A stretch of 64,000 bases of DNA from Pelagibacterium sp. 26DY04 (GTDB lineage: Bacteria; Pseudomonadota; Alphaproteobacteria; Rhizobiales; Devosiaceae). A program made the position numbers and the translations under genes. Each line of letters begins with the position of its first letter. Position 1 is the first letter of the stretch. The notes beneath the pieces were generated by a model that saw only the letters and a list, made by a program, of their open reading frames with translations, was not told where the DNA came from and made no database searches. Location: NCBI RefSeq assembly GCF_031202305.1, contig NZ_CP101731.1, positions 682,001-746,000 on the forward strand, read 5' to 3'. Positions 9,361 to 17,742 of the stretch are shown here, piece after piece.

Positions 9361-10059
9361 ATGACGCCACAGGTTCTTGTCGTTGAAGACGAAGCCGATC
9401 TCGTCGAACTGCTCCGTTACAATCTCGAAGCCGAAAACTTCACCGTTTCCACGGCCGAAGACTCTGAAGAGGCGATGCTGCGCATTGCCGAGAACACGCC
9501 CGACATCGTCCTGCTCGACTGGATGCTGCCGGGCACCTCGGGGATTGAAATCTGCCGGCGCATTCGTGCACGTACCGACACCGCCCGCATCCCCATCATC
9601 ATGCTCACCGCCCGCGGTGAGGAGGAAGAGAGGGTGCGCGGGCTTGCTACCGGGGCCGACGACTATGTCGTCAAGCCCTTCTCGCTGCCTGAGTTGATGG
9701 CGCGCATCAATGCGCTGCTCCGCCGGTCCAATCCCCAGCTCATCGCCGCCGTTCTCAAGGCTGGTGATATCGAGCTGGACCGGACCACCCATCGCGTCCG
9801 GCGTTCTGGCAAGGAAGTCCATCTCGGCCCCACCGAGTATCGCTTGCTCGAATATCTCATGGGCAATCCCGGCCGCGTCTATTCCCGTGAGCAATTGCTG
9901 GATGGCGTGTGGGGCACCGATGTTTATGTCGATGAACGGACCGTCGATGTGCATGTGGGCCGCCTGCGCAAGGCCATCAACAAGGGGCGGGCCAAGGATC
10001 CGATCCGCACGGTGCGCGGTGCCGGCTACGCTTTCGACGAGAAATTCGTGGTTGGTTAG
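9361..10059 (+). CDS. phoB: Phosphate regulon response regulator PhoB
   Basis: 232-residue OmpR-family regulator. The receiver domain has the acidic pocket (ED at 10-11), phospho-acceptor Asp53 in LLDWMLPG, a switch Thr near 83 and Lys105 in VKPFS. The winged-helix domain follows, with YSREQLLDGVWG and the recognition region DERTVDVHVGRLRKAI. It is the last gene of the phosphate operon, three bases after phoU, and a terminator follows. It should bind the site before pstS. Confidence 0.96.
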   Translation: MTPQVLVVEDEADLVELLRYNLEAENFTVSTAEDSEEAMLRIAENTPDIVLLDWMLPGTSGIEICRRIRARTDTARIPIIMLTARGEEEERVRGLATGADDYVVKPFSLPELMARINALLRRSNPQLIAAVLKAGDIELDRTTHRVRRSGKEVHLGPTEYRLLEYLMGNPGRVYSREQLLDGVWGTDVYVDERTVDVHVGRLRKAINKGRAKDPIRTVRGAGYAFDEKFVVG

Positions 10060-10093
10060 ATAGAACTTTATCGAAATTCTGCGCTGTTTTATT

Positions 10094-10141
10094 AAACCGG
10101 CTCGACAAAACGTAAATGTCGCAGCCGGTTTGCTTTTGTTT
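10094..10141 (+). terminator. Terminator after phoB
   Basis: A 9-bp inverted repeat, AAACCGGCT (10094-10102) and AGCCGGTTT (10123-10131), with an additional inner GACA/TGTC pairing, is followed by a T-rich stretch (GCTTTTGTTT). It would end transcription of the pst-pho operon. Confidence 0.75.
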
Positions 10142-10234
10142 CAAATGAAGCGTCATTAACGTTCATTTGCGCTTTGCTTTGCGCTTATCCTCCGCGCCCG
10201 CGATAACCGGTTAGTTCCGGTGCGAGCAGGTGCC

Positions 10235-11710
10235 ATGCCCAAATCAGCCATTGCCGTCAAACGAACCGAGGCTAAAACGGAGCCCCGTCTCTTGCCGCTG
10301 GTTCTCGATCTCGACAACACGCTGATCCGTACCGATCTGCTGCACGAAACGGTATTTGCGTTTCTAAAGGTCAATCCCCTCGGGCTGTTTCTGATTGCCT
10401 TGTGGCTCGTCAAGGGCAAGGCGCATCTCAAACAGCAGCTCGCGGCGCGGGTGACGCTGGAGGTCGATGACCTTCCGGTCAACGAAGCGGTTGCCGCCTA
10501 TGCCGAGGCTGAAAAGAGCAAGGGGCGCACGATCATTTTGGCGACGGCAGCCGACAGCCTTTTGGCCATGCGTATCGCGCGGCGGTTCCCTTTCATCGAC
10601 AAGACACTGGCCTCCGATGGTGTGACCAATCTCAAGGGACGCGCCAAGGCCGAGCGGTTGGCCGATATGTTTCCCGATGGCTTCGTTTATGCCGGCGATT
10701 GCGCGTCCGATCTCAATGTCTGGCGCATTGCCAAGGGTGCGGTACTGGTGGAAACCAATGGCCGCCTCTCTCGGGCCGCAACCAGGTTGACGGCGATTGA
10801 ACACGCCATCACCCGTCCGGCGCGTCTGAGGGATTGGGTCAAAGCCGCCCGACCGCATCAATGGGCCAAGAACGCCTTGGTGTTCGTTCCCCTCATGCTG
10901 GCGGGGCATATGCTCGATCCCGCCGCCTGGGCCAGCGCCGGCATCGCTTTCCTCGCGTTGGGCATTCTCGCCTCGGCCACGTATTTGCTCAACGATCTCT
11001 GGGACATTGCCGACGACCGCCGCCACTGGTCCAAACGTGACCGGCCGCTTGCTTCAGGCCGCATGGCGATCGCTGAAGCTGTTGTTGCCATTCCGGTGGC
11101 GATGGCGATCTCCTTCGTCCTCGGCGCGCTGGTCAATCCGCTGGTCGTTGCAACGCTGGGAGCATACCTCGTCCTGACTGTTGCCTATTCGATGGGCATC
11201 AAGCGCAAGCCCATCCTTGATGCGTTCACCCTCGCAGTGCTCTTCACCCTGCGTCTGGTTCTCGGCATCGTCACTGTCGGCGTCATGGCCTCGCCCTGGC
11301 TGCTGGTGTTCTCGATGTTCCTGTTCGCGTCGCTCTCTTTTGCCAAACGCAACACAGAGGTGCAGCGTCTGGCCGACAAGGGTGGCGTGGGCAAGGTCGG
11401 GGGGAGGGGATATTTCACCACGGATGCGCCCTTCATCATGGCCATGGGCGTGGCGAGCGGTATCGGATCGGTTCTGATCCTCGTGCTCTATCTCACCCAG
11501 GACGCACTGGCGGCGGATTTTTATTCCGACTCCATCTGGCTCTGGCTAATGCCCGCTGCCCTGTTCCTATGGATCGGCCGCATCTGGATGCTGTGCTTTC
11601 GCGGCGAACTCAACGACGACCCAGTGGCCTTCGCCATGAAAGATCCCAAGAGCCTGATGCTCGCCGCCGGGCTGGCGCTGGGCTTCTTTCTTGCCTGGAT
11701 CGGCATATGA
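10235..11710 (+). CDS. HAD phosphatase-UbiA prenyltransferase fusion protein
   Basis: 491-residue two-domain protein. The N-terminal ~200 residues are a HAD-type hydrolase with the nucleophile motif LVLDLDNTLIRTD and a late acidic motif YAGDCASDLNVW. The C-terminal part is a UbiA-superfamily prenyltransferase with about eight membrane segments and the Mg-diphosphate motif NDLWDIADDRRHWSKRDRP. Such UbiA domains resemble decaprenyl-phosphate phosphoribosyltransferase, which moves phosphoribose to a polyprenyl phosphate; a fused phosphatase could remove the 5-phosphate. That activity is inference. A GTG at 10220 is an alternative start. The gene overlaps the GtrA gene by 4 bp. Confidence 0.8.
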   Translation: MPKSAIAVKRTEAKTEPRLLPLVLDLDNTLIRTDLLHETVFAFLKVNPLGLFLIALWLVKGKAHLKQQLAARVTLEVDDLPVNEAVAAYAEAEKSKGRTIILATAADSLLAMRIARRFPFIDKTLASDGVTNLKGRAKAERLADMFPDGFVYAGDCASDLNVWRIAKGAVLVETNGRLSRAATRLTAIEHAITRPARLRDWVKAARPHQWAKNALVFVPLMLAGHMLDPAAWASAGIAFLALGILASATYLLNDLWDIADDRRHWSKRDRPLASGRMAIAEAVVAIPVAMAISFVLGALVNPLVVATLGAYLVLTVAYSMGIKRKPILDAFTLAVLFTLRLVLGIVTVGVMASPWLLVFSMFLFASLSFAKRNTEVQRLADKGGVGKVGGRGYFTTDAPFIMAMGVASGIGSVLILVLYLTQDALAADFYSDSIWLWLMPAALFLWIGRIWMLCFRGELNDDPVAFAMKDPKSLMLAAGLALGFFLAWIGI

Positions 11711-12144
11711 GGCCCCAAGCATTTCTTCGGTTGCCGCAGCTCGTGCGGTTCCTACTGCTGGGAGGACTGGCGGCCGCGATCAATTGGCTGGTGCGCTTCC
11801 CGCTCTCGCTGGCGATGCCGTTTTCCGCCGCCGTGTTCGTCGCCTACCTCATCGGAATGAGCGCGGGCTTCACGCTCTATCGCGCCTATGTCTTTCCCAA
11901 TTCGCCCCGGCCGATCGCCATGCAGGCGGCGCTGTTCCTCATCGTCAATGCCGTGGGCGCCGTGGTGGTCATGACTATTTCGGTCAGTCTTCTCGACCAT
12001 ATCTTGCCGCTTATCGGCTGGTGGCTGCTGCCTGAAGCGGTGGCTCATGGCACGGGTATTGCCGTCGGGGCGGTTGTCAATTTCGCCGGACACAAATATC
12101 TCAGTTTCCGAGTACATCCCGGTCGCGCCGGAAACCTGACTTGA
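11707..12144 (+). CDS. GtrA-like membrane protein
   Basis: 145-residue protein with four hydrophobic segments in the GtrA/DPMS pattern: an N-terminal QLVRFLLLGGLAAAINW, a GFTLYRAYVFPNS loop, and a C-terminal NFAGHKYLSFR. GtrA proteins are thought to flip polyprenyl-linked sugars across the inner membrane. The ATG overlaps the stop of the HAD-UbiA gene (ATGA). An open frame extends upstream to 11569 but runs inside the previous gene and is not family-like. Coupling to a polyprenyl-phosphate sugar enzyme supports a lipid-linked sugar role. Confidence 0.8.
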   Translation: MRPQAFLRLPQLVRFLLLGGLAAAINWLVRFPLSLAMPFSAAVFVAYLIGMSAGFTLYRAYVFPNSPRPIAMQAALFLIVNAVGAVVVMTISVSLLDHILPLIGWWLLPEAVAHGTGIAVGAVVNFAGHKYLSFRVHPGRAGNLT

Positions 12145-12194
12145 CGGGTCCATTTTAAGCGCCTACTCGGGACACGTTCGTAAAGTGATCCGAT

Positions 12195-13922
12195 ATGCTG
12201 CGCCGCTTCTTTTCCTATTACGTCCCCTACAAGGGCTTGTTTGCCCTTGATTTCGGCTGCGCCGTGGTCGTTGGCCTGCTCGAGCTTGGCTTTCCGGTAG
12301 TCGTCCAGCTCTACGTGGATCGGCTCCTGCCCAGCCAGAACTGGTTCTGGATACTCGCGGCTGCGGGCGGGTTGCTGGCGGTTTATCTGCTCAACGCCGT
12401 GCTGCTCTCGATCGTCAACTATTGGGGCCACGCGTTGGGCATCGGGATCGAAACCGACATGCGCCGGCAGGCCTTCGATCATCTGCACAAGCTTTCGTTC
12501 GGCTATTTCGACAATAAGAAAACCGGACATCTGATCACCCACGTCACCAAGGACCTCGAGGATGTGGGCGAGATAGCCCACCATGGCCCGGAGGATGTGT
12601 TCATCGCGATCATGACCTTTATCGGCGCCTTCATCATCATGGCGCTGATGAATCTCCAACTCGCGATGTTGACCCTGATCATCGTGCCCGTCGCTGCTTT
12701 CATAGTTTTCCGCTACGGCAGCGCCATGACCATGACCTGGAAGCGGCTCTACAGCCGGGTGGGCGATTTCAACCAGCGCATCGAAGAATCGATCGGCGGC
12801 GTCCGTGCCGTACGCGCCTTCGCCAATGAAGGACACGAGCGGCGCCTGTTCGAAGGCGACAATCAGAAATACCGCACGACCAAGCTCCAGGCTTACAAGA
12901 TCATGACGGCCTCGATCTCGATCTCCTATCTCGCCAAGAGCTTCGTGCAGCTTCTGGTCATGCTGGCCGGCACGGCATTGGTGATGTACGGCCAAATGAC
13001 CTATGGCGAGTTCGTGGGATTCCTGCTGATCGTCACAGTGCTGTTCCGCCCCATCGACAAGATCATTTCCGTTATCGAGAGCTACCCCAAGGGCATTGCC
13101 GGCTTCAAACGCTTCACCGAACTGATCGATACCGAGCCCGATATCGTCGATGCGCCCGACGCGAGAAAAGTCACTTCGCTCAAGGGCGATATCGTCTTTG
13201 ATGCCGTGAGTTTTGCCTATTCGGATGCTCGCCCCACCGTGCGGGATATCTCGCTCGACATTCGCGCAGGCGAAACCGTTGCCCTCGTCGGCCCCTCGGG
13301 CGCCGGCAAGACGACCATATGCTCTCTTCTGCCGCGCTTTTACGAAATCGACAGCGGCTCGATCACCGTCGATGGCATCGACATCCGCCAGATCACCCAG
13401 GATTCCCTGCGCAATCAGATCGGTATCGTGCAGCAGGACGTCTTCATGTTCGGCACCTCGATCCGAGACAACATCGCCTATGGTCGTCTCGGTGCCACCG
13501 ATGAGGAAATCATGGATGCGGCCCGCAAGGCGCAGTTCGATGGCGTCATTGCCCAGCTTCCAGACGGACTCGATACCATGATCGGTGAACGCGGCGTCAA
13601 GCTCTCGGGCGGTCAGAAGCAGCGCCTCGCCATCTCGCGCATCTTCTTGAAGAACCCGCCGATCCTCATCCTCGATGAGGCAACTTCGGCGCTCGACACA
13701 GAAACCGAACTCCAGATTCAGCAGGCACTTGCCGCGCTTTCGGAAGGGCGGACCACCCTGGTCATCGCCCACCGCCTCGCCACCATCCGCAACGCCGACA
13801 GGATCGTCGTCGTCGATGGCGGCCGCGTTGTCGAACAGGGCAGCCACGAGGAGCTTCTAGCCCGCAATGGCGCCTACGCCCGCCTTCACAACGCCCAATT
13901 CGGCGCCTGGGCGGCAGAATAG
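12195..13922 (+). CDS. ABC exporter, fused permease and ATPase
   Basis: 575-residue half-transporter of the MsbA/bacterial multidrug type. Six membrane segments span about residues 15-300, followed by an ATPase with Walker A VGPSGAGKTT, signature LSGGQKQRLAISR, Walker B ILILDEATSALD and H-loop VIAHRLATI. Substrate could be a lipid, lipid-linked sugar or drug; the sequence does not tell. It lies 50 bp after the GtrA gene on the same strand and converges on the next gene with a one-base gap. Confidence 0.88.
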   Translation: MLRRFFSYYVPYKGLFALDFGCAVVVGLLELGFPVVVQLYVDRLLPSQNWFWILAAAGGLLAVYLLNAVLLSIVNYWGHALGIGIETDMRRQAFDHLHKLSFGYFDNKKTGHLITHVTKDLEDVGEIAHHGPEDVFIAIMTFIGAFIIMALMNLQLAMLTLIIVPVAAFIVFRYGSAMTMTWKRLYSRVGDFNQRIEESIGGVRAVRAFANEGHERRLFEGDNQKYRTTKLQAYKIMTASISISYLAKSFVQLLVMLAGTALVMYGQMTYGEFVGFLLIVTVLFRPIDKIISVIESYPKGIAGFKRFTELIDTEPDIVDAPDARKVTSLKGDIVFDAVSFAYSDARPTVRDISLDIRAGETVALVGPSGAGKTTICSLLPRFYEIDSGSITVDGIDIRQITQDSLRNQIGIVQQDVFMFGTSIRDNIAYGRLGATDEEIMDAARKAQFDGVIAQLPDGLDTMIGERGVKLSGGQKQRLAISRIFLKNPPILILDEATSALDTETELQIQQALAALSEGRTTLVIAHRLATIRNADRIVVVDGGRVVEQGSHEELLARNGAYARLHNAQFGAWAAE

Positions 13923-13923
13923 A

Positions 13924-15153
13924 TCAGGCCGCCAGCCCGAGCGCCAGAAACGTCATGGTCGCGAGGTTGAGCCCGATTCCGTAGGTCACCAGCAGGGCCA
14001 GTCCGCGAATATCCTTCTCGCTCACCGCCAGCGCCAGCAGGTAGAAAACGATCGGCAGCCAATCGAGCGCGTACCGCTGTACGTTGTACTGGGAATAGCC
14101 ATTGGAGTGATAGAACAGCGTCGGTACCGCGATCACCAGGATCGTCGCGATCCCGATCAATACGGGGCGGCGCATGGGCGCGAAGAAGGCGAAAAGCACG
14201 AACGGGCTGGCGGCCAGGATCGCCGTGCCGGCGGCATCGAGGCCCACGGGGTCGACCATGGAATTGCCGCCGAACTCGAGGTGGAAGCCCTGGAGGAACA
14301 TATAGACCGTGTTGAACAGCAGATATGCCGTCGACCACAATCCATGCTCGGCCAATCGATAGTTGATCATCGATCCGCCCTCGGAAATGTCGGCACCCAT
14401 CATGTAGGGATAGCCGGTCTGCATCGGATCGCCGAAGCGGAAATAATTATAGGCGAGATAGACCAGCACCGCGACCGCCACGGGAAGCCCGAGCTTTAAA
14501 GCCCGTATGATGTGCTCGCGCCGAAAGCTGATCAGTGGCTCGTATCTGTCCAGCGCCAGGGCGAACAGGAACGGCAGGTAGAACACCGCCATTTGCCGAC
14601 ACAAAAACGCGGCACCGATGCAGGCCCCAGCCAGGACGAGGCTCCCTCCGCGCACGAGCTGATGGATGGCGAGTGAGGTAAACGCAAATCCAATAGCCTG
14701 GGCAAAAAACCACACCCCATCCCCACGGATGGTCACGAAATAGAGCGGTGTGGCGAACGCAATCCCCAACAGCAGCCACGTGGCGACGTCGCGATCGATC
14801 TTCAGCCCCTCGAAGATCCGCCACCAAAGCCACACCGAGAGTGCGAAGGCGAGACCCGAGAGCAGCACGAAGCCGGAAAAATCCACCCCGAACAGCGCAA
14901 CGAAGGGCAGGGCGATAATCGCCGGAACGGGAGGGAACATCACGAAGATCTTGTCCTCGAACCGCGCGCAATCTCCATCGTAGCAGGTGGTGGTATCGAG
15001 GCGGCCATTGAGGAACGCCTCGGCAAGCAGCGCATAGCTGTTCGAACCCGGATTCTCGAGGATTGCATAGAGCACCAGTCCGCCGACCAGGGCCAGCGCC
15101 ATCAACGCGGCGATCGCGAACAGAACGCCCATGGCGTTGATGCGGCTGAGCAT
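13924..15153 (-). CDS. Polytopic membrane protein, GT-C glycosyltransferase-like
   Basis: 409 residues with about ten hydrophobic segments. The first periplasmic loop contains NGRLDTTTCYDGDCARFEDK followed by FVMFPPVPAI; acidic residues in the first loop and the FPPxPA stretch recall GT-C enzymes that use polyprenyl-phosphate sugars. I do not recognise a specific named family. It sits beside the HAD-UbiA/GtrA pair, in keeping with a lipid-linked sugar pathway, but is on the opposite strand. Two short cysteines (TCYDGDCA) could form a disulfide. Confidence 0.6.
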   Translation of the reverse strand: MLSRINAMGVLFAIAALMALALVGGLVLYAILENPGSNSYALLAEAFLNGRLDTTTCYDGDCARFEDKIFVMFPPVPAIIALPFVALFGVDFSGFVLLSGLAFALSVWLWWRIFEGLKIDRDVATWLLLGIAFATPLYFVTIRGDGVWFFAQAIGFAFTSLAIHQLVRGGSLVLAGACIGAAFLCRQMAVFYLPFLFALALDRYEPLISFRREHIIRALKLGLPVAVAVLVYLAYNYFRFGDPMQTGYPYMMGADISEGGSMINYRLAEHGLWSTAYLLFNTVYMFLQGFHLEFGGNSMVDPVGLDAAGTAILAASPFVLFAFFAPMRRPVLIGIATILVIAVPTLFYHSNGYSQYNVQRYALDWLPIVFYLLALAVSEKDIRGLALLVTYGIGLNLATMTFLALGLAA

Positions 15154-15199
15154 GATCCTCGTCCCCCAAGCTTCAAGCTCCGTTTATGGACGAACCGAC

Positions 15200-15616
15200 T
15201 TAAGATTTGGTGTGGTCATGGCCCGGTTTGCCGGCAAACACCCACTCGCCGGCGGTCCAGCCGGCCCAGGCGGCCGCGAGCCAAAGAACGACGGACGCGA
15301 GAACATAGACCCCCGCCCCGGCCCAGTTCCCGCCCACGATCAGCATCACCGTTTCGAGGGAAAATGCCGAGAACGTGGTGAAACCCCCGCAGAATCCTAC
15401 AATAAGGAACGCTTCGAGCGTCGGGGATAGGCTGCGCCGCACCGCCCAGGTCGCACCCAGCCCGATAGCGAATGATCCAAAGATGTTGACGATCAGCGTT
15501 CCCGCTACGCTCCAATCCGGCCACAGGGCCAGCGCCGCCATCGAAACGACAAATCGCAGCAGCGCGCCCATTGCTCCGCCCACTGCGATAAAACCGGCCA
15601 GCCGCCCCCCGTTCAT
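15200..15616 (-). CDS. crcB: Fluoride exporter CrcB, second copy
   Basis: 138-residue CrcB/Fluc channel protein with four membrane segments and the family motif GFCGGFTTFSAF. The start at 15616 forms an ATGA overlap with the preceding crcB gene; the longer open frame upstream reads through that gene and is not real. Two different CrcB chains encoded together usually form an antiparallel heterodimer that lets fluoride leave the cell. Confidence 0.88.
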   Translation of the reverse strand: MNGGRLAGFIAVGGAMGALLRFVVSMAALALWPDWSVAGTLIVNIFGSFAIGLGATWAVRRSLSPTLEAFLIVGFCGGFTTFSAFSLETVMLIVGGNWAGAGVYVLASVVLWLAAAWAGWTAGEWVFAGKPGHDHTKS

Positions 15617-16017
15617 AAGACGGCTCCGAGGCTGTAGGTAACGGCAAAGCCGGTCACCGTAGCGCTGAGGCAAAAAAGCAGCGAAGCTCCGATATTGACC
15701 AACGCCATCCCACCCTTGCCCGCACGCAACAGGGTTAGCGTCTGTAACGAAAAGCTCGACACGGTGGTGTAGCCACCCAGAAGACCAGTCACCAGCAATA
15801 GCCACGCGGCCCCCTGGGGGCTCAGTCTTCCATCCGCACCAACGGCAAGCCCCCCGGCAAGCCCGATAACCAGGCACCCGGAAAGATTGACAGCAAAAGT
15901 GCCGATTGCTCCGTGCCCGAAGCCGCGGCTGACGACCGTGGAGACGAGATGGCGCAGCACCGCTCCTCCCGCGCCGCCAATTCCCACCAGCACCATGGCG
16001 ATGACCGCTTCCAACAT
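15613..16017 (-). CDS. crcB: Fluoride exporter CrcB, first copy
   Basis: 134-residue CrcB protein with four membrane segments and the motif GLLGGYTTVSSFSLQ. The core begins at LEAVIAMVLVGIGGAGG. In-frame starts also exist at 16041 (ATG) and 16107 (TTG); none has a good ribosome binding site, so the start is chosen by family length. It overlaps the second crcB by 4 bp. I found no fluoride riboswitch in the 220 bp upstream. Confidence 0.82.
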   Translation of the reverse strand: MLEAVIAMVLVGIGGAGGAVLRHLVSTVVSRGFGHGAIGTFAVNLSGCLVIGLAGGLAVGADGRLSPQGAAWLLLVTGLLGGYTTVSSFSLQTLTLLRAGKGGMALVNIGASLLFCLSATVTGFAVTYSLGAVL

Positions 16018-16240
16018 GGGCTGACTTGAGGCCGATTCCATTGTGCTGTCGAGTGGTTGACTTGATGCCTTTGCACTCGTACTCAAACCCAGCCGAAAAA
16101 ATTTCAAGGCCGGTTTGGTTATTCCGGCCCCTGTTTCCCAGGATAGAGTCGCTCTGAGCGAACCCGCGGCACCACCCTAATCCGGCTGGTGCTGAGGGAG
16201 ACGTGCTCCGTCAGCCGCTGGCCCTTCTGGAAAAACAAGC

Positions 16241-16471
16241 ATGACTGACAAAAAGACCCTTCTCCTCGCCCAGATCTTCATCACCTTCATGATGGCGCTA
16301 TCGATGTCGGGCATCATGAGCCTGCTCCAACTTGGCGCCACTGCCCAATGGCTGACGATTTGGCCGCGCCAATTCATCATCGCTTGGCCCATCGCCTTTG
16401 TCCTCACCATGGTCATCAGCCGGCTCGGCTTTGCCCTTGCGCATCGGATTACCGCCAGCCGGAATGCCTAA
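16241..16471 (+). CDS. DUF2798 small membrane protein
   Basis: 76 residues with two hydrophobic segments (IFITFMMALSMSGIMSLL and QFIIAWPIAFVLTMVIS). Size, the early FMM.LSMSG segment and the W.RQFIIAWPIAF stretch are those of DUF2798, a family of unknown function often found near small efflux or stress genes. A strong hairpin follows directly. Confidence 0.75.
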   Translation: MTDKKTLLLAQIFITFMMALSMSGIMSLLQLGATAQWLTIWPRQFIIAWPIAFVLTMVISRLGFALAHRITASRNA

Positions 16472-16472
16472 G

Positions 16473-16506
16473 AAGATGGGGCATCCGGTATCGTATGCCC
16501 CATCTT
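16473..16506 (+). terminator. Strong hairpin after the DUF2798 gene
   Basis: Perfect 12-bp inverted repeat, AAGATGGGGCAT (16473-16484) and ATGCCCCATCTT (16495-16506), with a 10-base loop, starting two bases after the stop codon. No U-run follows, so it may act with Rho, protect the 3' end, or be an operator. It separates the DUF2798 message from the riboswitch that follows. Confidence 0.5.
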
Positions 16507-16542
16507 GACTTCCCGCCCCGGGGTACTAAATACCCCTCTCGC

Positions 16543-16586
16543 GAGGACGACCTCCCCCACGATGGGCATCATTCGGGACGGCCCGA
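16543..16586 (+). promoter_or_regulatory. Guanidine-II (mini-ykkC) riboswitch
   Basis: Two short hairpins with ACGR loops, the hallmark of the guanidine-II class: GAGG-ACGA-CCTC (16543-16554) and TCGGG-ACGG-CCCGA (16573-16586), joined by an 18-base linker. Each loop is closed by G-C pairs, giving the conserved GGACGRCC core twice. It lies 55 bp before the start of a PACE-family efflux gene on the same strand. In known cases guanidine binds both loops and exposes the ribosome binding site. The consensus is from memory; the hairpins are directly visible. Confidence 0.8.
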
Positions 16587-16641
16587 TCTTGACCCCGCCG
16601 CTGCAAGGCGCGGGCAAGCCATTGAGCTAGGAGTTCTCAAA

Positions 16642-17076
16642 ATGCGTACATCCTGGGATCGCGTCCGTCACGCGCTGCTGTTTGAGGTTTTCGGGTTAAT
16701 TCTCGTCATCCCCCTCGGCGCGCTCGTTTTTTCCATGCCCATGCACGACATCGGCGTTGTCGGTGTCGTCTCGGCCACGCTCGCCATGGTGTGGAACTAC
16801 GTCTACAACCTGATCTTCGACACTGTGCTCCAGCGCATGCGGGGCAACACGCTCAAGACGGTGCCGCTGCGCATCGCTCATGCGGTATTGTTCGAAGTCG
16901 GTCTGCTGATCGTCCTCATGCCGTTCATCGCATGGTATCTGGGCATCTCGCTCATGCACGCGCTGGTCATGGATATCAGCTTCGCTCTGTTTTATATGGG
17001 TTACGCCTTCGTCTTCAATCTGGGCTATGACAAGGTGTTCCCGCTGCCGGAATGGCAGAGCGTCGAGGCGAGCTGA
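16642..17076 (+). CDS. PACE-family efflux transporter
   Basis: 144 residues, four membrane segments, two repeats of the bacterial transmembrane pair domain. Each repeat begins with a similar stretch: RVRHALLFEVFGLILVIPL and RIAHAVLFEVGLLIVLMPF; the Glu in the first helix matches the essential Glu of the chlorhexidine exporter AceI. The conserved WNYVYNLIFD and LGYDKVFPLPEW also fit. The ATG at 16642 has GCTAGGAG upstream; the longer open frame has no support. The guanidine-II riboswitch upstream suggests it exports guanidine or a related cation, which is inference. Confidence 0.88.
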   Translation: MRTSWDRVRHALLFEVFGLILVIPLGALVFSMPMHDIGVVGVVSATLAMVWNYVYNLIFDTVLQRMRGNTLKTVPLRIAHAVLFEVGLLIVLMPFIAWYLGISLMHALVMDISFALFYMGYAFVFNLGYDKVFPLPEWQSVEAS

Positions 17077-17085
17077 GCAGGGCGG

Positions 17086-17286
17086 TCACCGCGGTGGTGG
17101 CCGCTCCCAAGACGGGCCGCCCCGCAATTCAGACCGCATGGTAGCGATGATGTCATCGACGCTGACATGGGCTTCCGGATGCCGTTCCAACAAGGCTCGG
17201 GCCTCGGTTTCGATATCGAAGGGGCGCCGATTGGTTTCCGTTTTGCGTAACCAGTCGGCGATGTCTACGGCAAGCAAGAGTTTCAT
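17086..17286 (-). CDS. Small hypothetical protein
   Basis: 66 residues, acidic and soluble, beginning MKLLLAVDIADWLRKTE and ending in a Pro/Arg tail. The ATG has GGGAG seven bases upstream, and it lies antisense to nothing else, between the PACE gene and the next small gene. I do not recognise a family. The N-terminal DIADWL and a later VSVDDIIATM suggest a short helical protein. Confidence 0.5.
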   Translation of the reverse strand: MKLLLAVDIADWLRKTETNRRPFDIETEARALLERHPEAHVSVDDIIATMRSELRGGPSWERPPPR

Positions 17287-17472
17287 GGCGCATCTCCCTG
17301 CGCAGTTTTAGTTTTCTTGCCCCTTTTTGGAATAAAAGCCCGGTGGGTTGCGTCTCGTCAAGGCGCCTGATCGTGCAATATTGCACCAGAAGGGGGAGAA
17401 ACTATGGTCGCCTTGCCATTGCTGTACCCAATGACAAGATATTCCTCATCGGATGAAGAACTGGAGGGCTCC

Positions 17473-17685
17473 ATGGCAATCTCGACCATCACCATCGTCG
17501 GCCTGTCTCATGACCTCGCGCAGAAAAAGTCCTATGTGAACTTCGTCTGGGCGGACGATCCGTCAAAACGGCTCGGCCTCGAAGTGCCCTACGGTACGTC
17601 CCTGGATGAGATCGAAGAGGCCGCCGGAAAGGCGGTGGCCGATTTCGCGCGTGAAATGACCGAGTGCCGGATCAGAATGCCCTGA
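17473..17685 (+). CDS. Small hypothetical protein
   Basis: 70 residues starting MAISTITIVGLSHD, with a mixed beta-alpha pattern and an amphipathic C-terminal helix (SLDEIEEAAGKAVADFAREM). The ATG is preceded by GGAGGG; the in-frame ATG at 17404 would add 23 residues unlike the rest. It ends just before a bidirectional terminator shared with gcrA. No family recognised. Confidence 0.55.
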   Translation: MAISTITIVGLSHDLAQKKSYVNFVWADDPSKRLGLEVPYGTSLDEIEEAAGKAVADFAREMTECRIRMP

Positions 17686-17694
17686 TTGCAAAGC

Positions 17695-17726
17695 AAAAGG
17701 CCCCGGCTTTCGCCGAGGCCTTTTTT
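17695..17726 (+). terminator. Terminator between a small gene and gcrA
   Basis: AAGGCC-CCGGC-TTTC-GCCGA-GGCCTT hairpin followed by TTTTTT (17721-17726) on the plus strand, with AAAA on the other side, so it may serve the plus-strand gene and gcrA, which converge here. Confidence 0.85.
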
Positions 17727-17742
17727 GCATTTCACGGAGCGA

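Noticed and set aside
12045..13847. 600-codon minus-strand open frame
   Set aside because: It is antisense to the ABC exporter, which has all ATPase motifs. High GC produces long shadow frames.
15990..16240. Fluoride riboswitch before crcB
   Set aside because: No conserved fluoride-switch core such as CTGATG...CTCCT on either strand.
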